A DNA stretch of 64,000 nucleotides from Glandiceps talaboti. Its lineage: Eukaryota > Hemichordata > Enteropneusta > Spengelidae. A program made the position numbers and the translations under genes. Shown in pieces: positions 62,545-64,000 of the stretch. Positions within the stretch are counted from its first letter, which is position 1. The number at the start of each line of letters is the position of its first letter. The notes beneath the pieces were generated by a model that was given only the letters and a program-made list of their open reading frames with translations, had not been told where the DNA came from and searched no databases. The stretch lies in the NCBI RefSeq assembly GCF_964340395.1, contig NC_135559.1, positions 18,261,050 through 18,325,049 on the forward strand. Reading direction: 5' to 3'.

Positions 62545-64000
62545 ATGCCCCTGACTCAATATGAATCCGAGTTTGCCTGGCGAGTGCCCACAATACACCA
62601 CGGTTTACTTCGATCAAACATGGCGGTGCCCATCAGTGGAAACAATACACTGATCGATCTAGATGTTGCGTACGATGTGTGGCATAACAGTAAAGCTATT
62701 GGCTACTCAGACGTTCCAAGTAGTGTGTTTGCTTTACACATTTTACAAAATCACAGACAGTATTGTGAGGAATGTTTCCCTACTGTTTGTCAACAACAAG
62801 ATGGTGACCGCAGTCATGGCTACCACTCCAGACAGAGACAAGTCAAAATGGAGACATCGACAGAGTATGAAACCCTAAGTGATGATATATCACAGTCTAC
62901 GTCTATTACGATAAAGTAAGTCAGTTTAATTTATGGTCTGCATTTGTTCATTTATTTCACGAAAAATGGCAGACTGATGGCGACTTTTGTGAGTGCAATT
63001 GTCACATCGCATCGACGCTGATCATAGACCGTTGCTGGCGTTAGACGCATTTATACCGTATACGTCAACTGTTGAAGTCCCTATTTCAACTTGTCCCAAA
63101 TTTGGAAAAGCTCAATAATTACTTGAAAGTAAATCAAATGACTACACTGTATTACTACTGTGGTAAATGTTTCACTACATGAGAGACTTTCAAGGACAAC
63201 GCAGCAAAAAAGCTGTAGTCCATGATGCATGGCTAAGTACACTCCTTGGTAAAGCAGCAAGAATTCAGTGTTGTAGCATTTACATGTATATCAGTCATAG
63301 TGTACGTACTACTTTTGTCTGAAATTGTGATGTACTTTGATTTTATCATTAAGTTACCTAGGAATATAATTCTTTTGTCATATAAATTTATGCTAATTTA
63401 TGCACAAATAAGCTTAAATTGCAATGTGGTTATTGACTCTTGTCTGTCCTTCCACAAAAATAAGTATGCATTGTAATGTCGTGGTATGCAGTTTACATGT
63501 ATAGTCTCAGTTAGTCATCCAAGTGCTCTTAAATGTATAATCAAAACCTTCAATTGTCCAATAGGACTCCCATACAACATAAATAATTTACTTAAAATTG
63601 GAAATATAACAGTGGCCATTGTATATGTAAATTAAGGTCTCTATGGGTCAATAGTTCATATATTGTACCATGTGACAATCACAGAAGGCTGTATGAAAAC
63701 AATGTATTATTCAAAAGTGATATTTACTCTTTTCTACAAACCAATCTAACATGTCAGTTATTTCTTTAACATTTCTACCAATGTTTTACCAATAGATATA
63801 TCAAATCAGAAACCATAGATGACCAGTATCAACAAGACTCACAGGAGGTTACAACTGGACAGGACAAACATGTGAAATCAGAAACCATAGATGCCCAGTA
63901 TCAACAAGACTCACAGGAAGTTACAACTGAACAGGATAGATGTATGAGATCAGAAACCACAGATTACCAGTATCAACAAGACACACAGATGAAAACTGGA
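62545..64000 (+). CDS. Zinc-finger-type gene paralogue, first two exons, cut by window edge
   Basis: Exon 1 ends at 62915 (donor AA/GTAAGT). Exon 2 starts at 63796 after TTTTACCAATAG and is open to the window end. Phases join (AA + A). Two starts fit: 62545 (MPLTQYESEF) or 62620, in the better context AAACATGGCGG (MAVPISGNNTLIDLDVAYDV). Exon 1 encodes an unrecognised domain with LHILQNHRQYCEECFPTVC and a Ser/Thr-rich end. Exon 2 encodes 24-residue repeats (KSETIDDQYQQDSQEVTTGQ, KSETIDAQYQQDSQEVTTEQ, RSETTDYQYQQDTQ). The repeats and 400 bp of intron match the zinc-finger pseudogene at 36-37 kb in opposite orientation, so C2H2 fingers probably lie beyond the window. This copy has no stop in the repeat region. 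Confidence 0.7.
62916..63795 (+). other. Intron 1 of the right-hand zinc-finger paralogue
   Basis: 63390-63795 is homologous to 37052-37440 (inverted). The rest shows no feature. Confidence 0.6.

Overview
The window looks like nuclear DNA of an invertebrate animal, most likely marine. It is AT-rich and has spliced genes with GT-AG introns. Microsatellites and minisatellites are very dense. There are several families of short terminal-inverted-repeat (TIR) elements, tRNA-derived SINE-like repeats and 5'-truncated LINEs. The gene content (SLC22 transporter, serpin, C2H2 zinc fingers) is animal-wide, so I do not name a species.

Layout. (1) 1.7-14.9 kb, minus strand: a complete 10-exon SLC22 family transporter (588 aa when joined), with introns full of satellites and foldback elements. 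(2) 15-20 kb: intergenic, with several TIR elements, a consensus CRE and a perfect DR1 nuclear-receptor site upstream of the transporter. (3) 20.2-21.6 kb, minus: a single-coding-exon serpin with an N-terminal membrane anchor. (4) 26.5-30.0 kb, minus: a 5-exon gene for a 648-residue, mostly coiled-coil protein that I do not recognise. A degraded inverted copy of this gene lies at 31.05-33.96 kb. It has lost exons 1 and 3, has a frameshifted exon 4, and its former 3' UTR has expanded into a 32-bp minisatellite. (5) 36.0-37.05 kb, minus: a broken C2H2 zinc-finger gene. A paralogue lies in opposite orientation at 62.5-64.0 kb, plus strand, and is cut by the window edge. Both encode tandem 24-residue acidic repeats. 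(6) 38-48 kb: a few exon-like open stretches of low certainty. (7) 50.0-53.6 kb: a very large ~30-bp minisatellite with higher-order organisation. (8) 55.4-62.4 kb: a 37-bp minisatellite carrying a SINE, a truncated LINE, a split TIR element, and a pogo/Tigger-like element nested inside another TIR element.

No pathway links the genes. The transporter handles organic solutes at the plasma membrane. The serpin probably inhibits a trypsin-like protease at the cell surface or in the secretory pathway. The zinc-finger genes would encode DNA-binding proteins. The dominant theme is genome dynamics: inverted segmental duplication, birth of tandem arrays, foldback elements and nested insertions. Exon models come from reading splice signals and checking phase by eye, with no transcript evidence.
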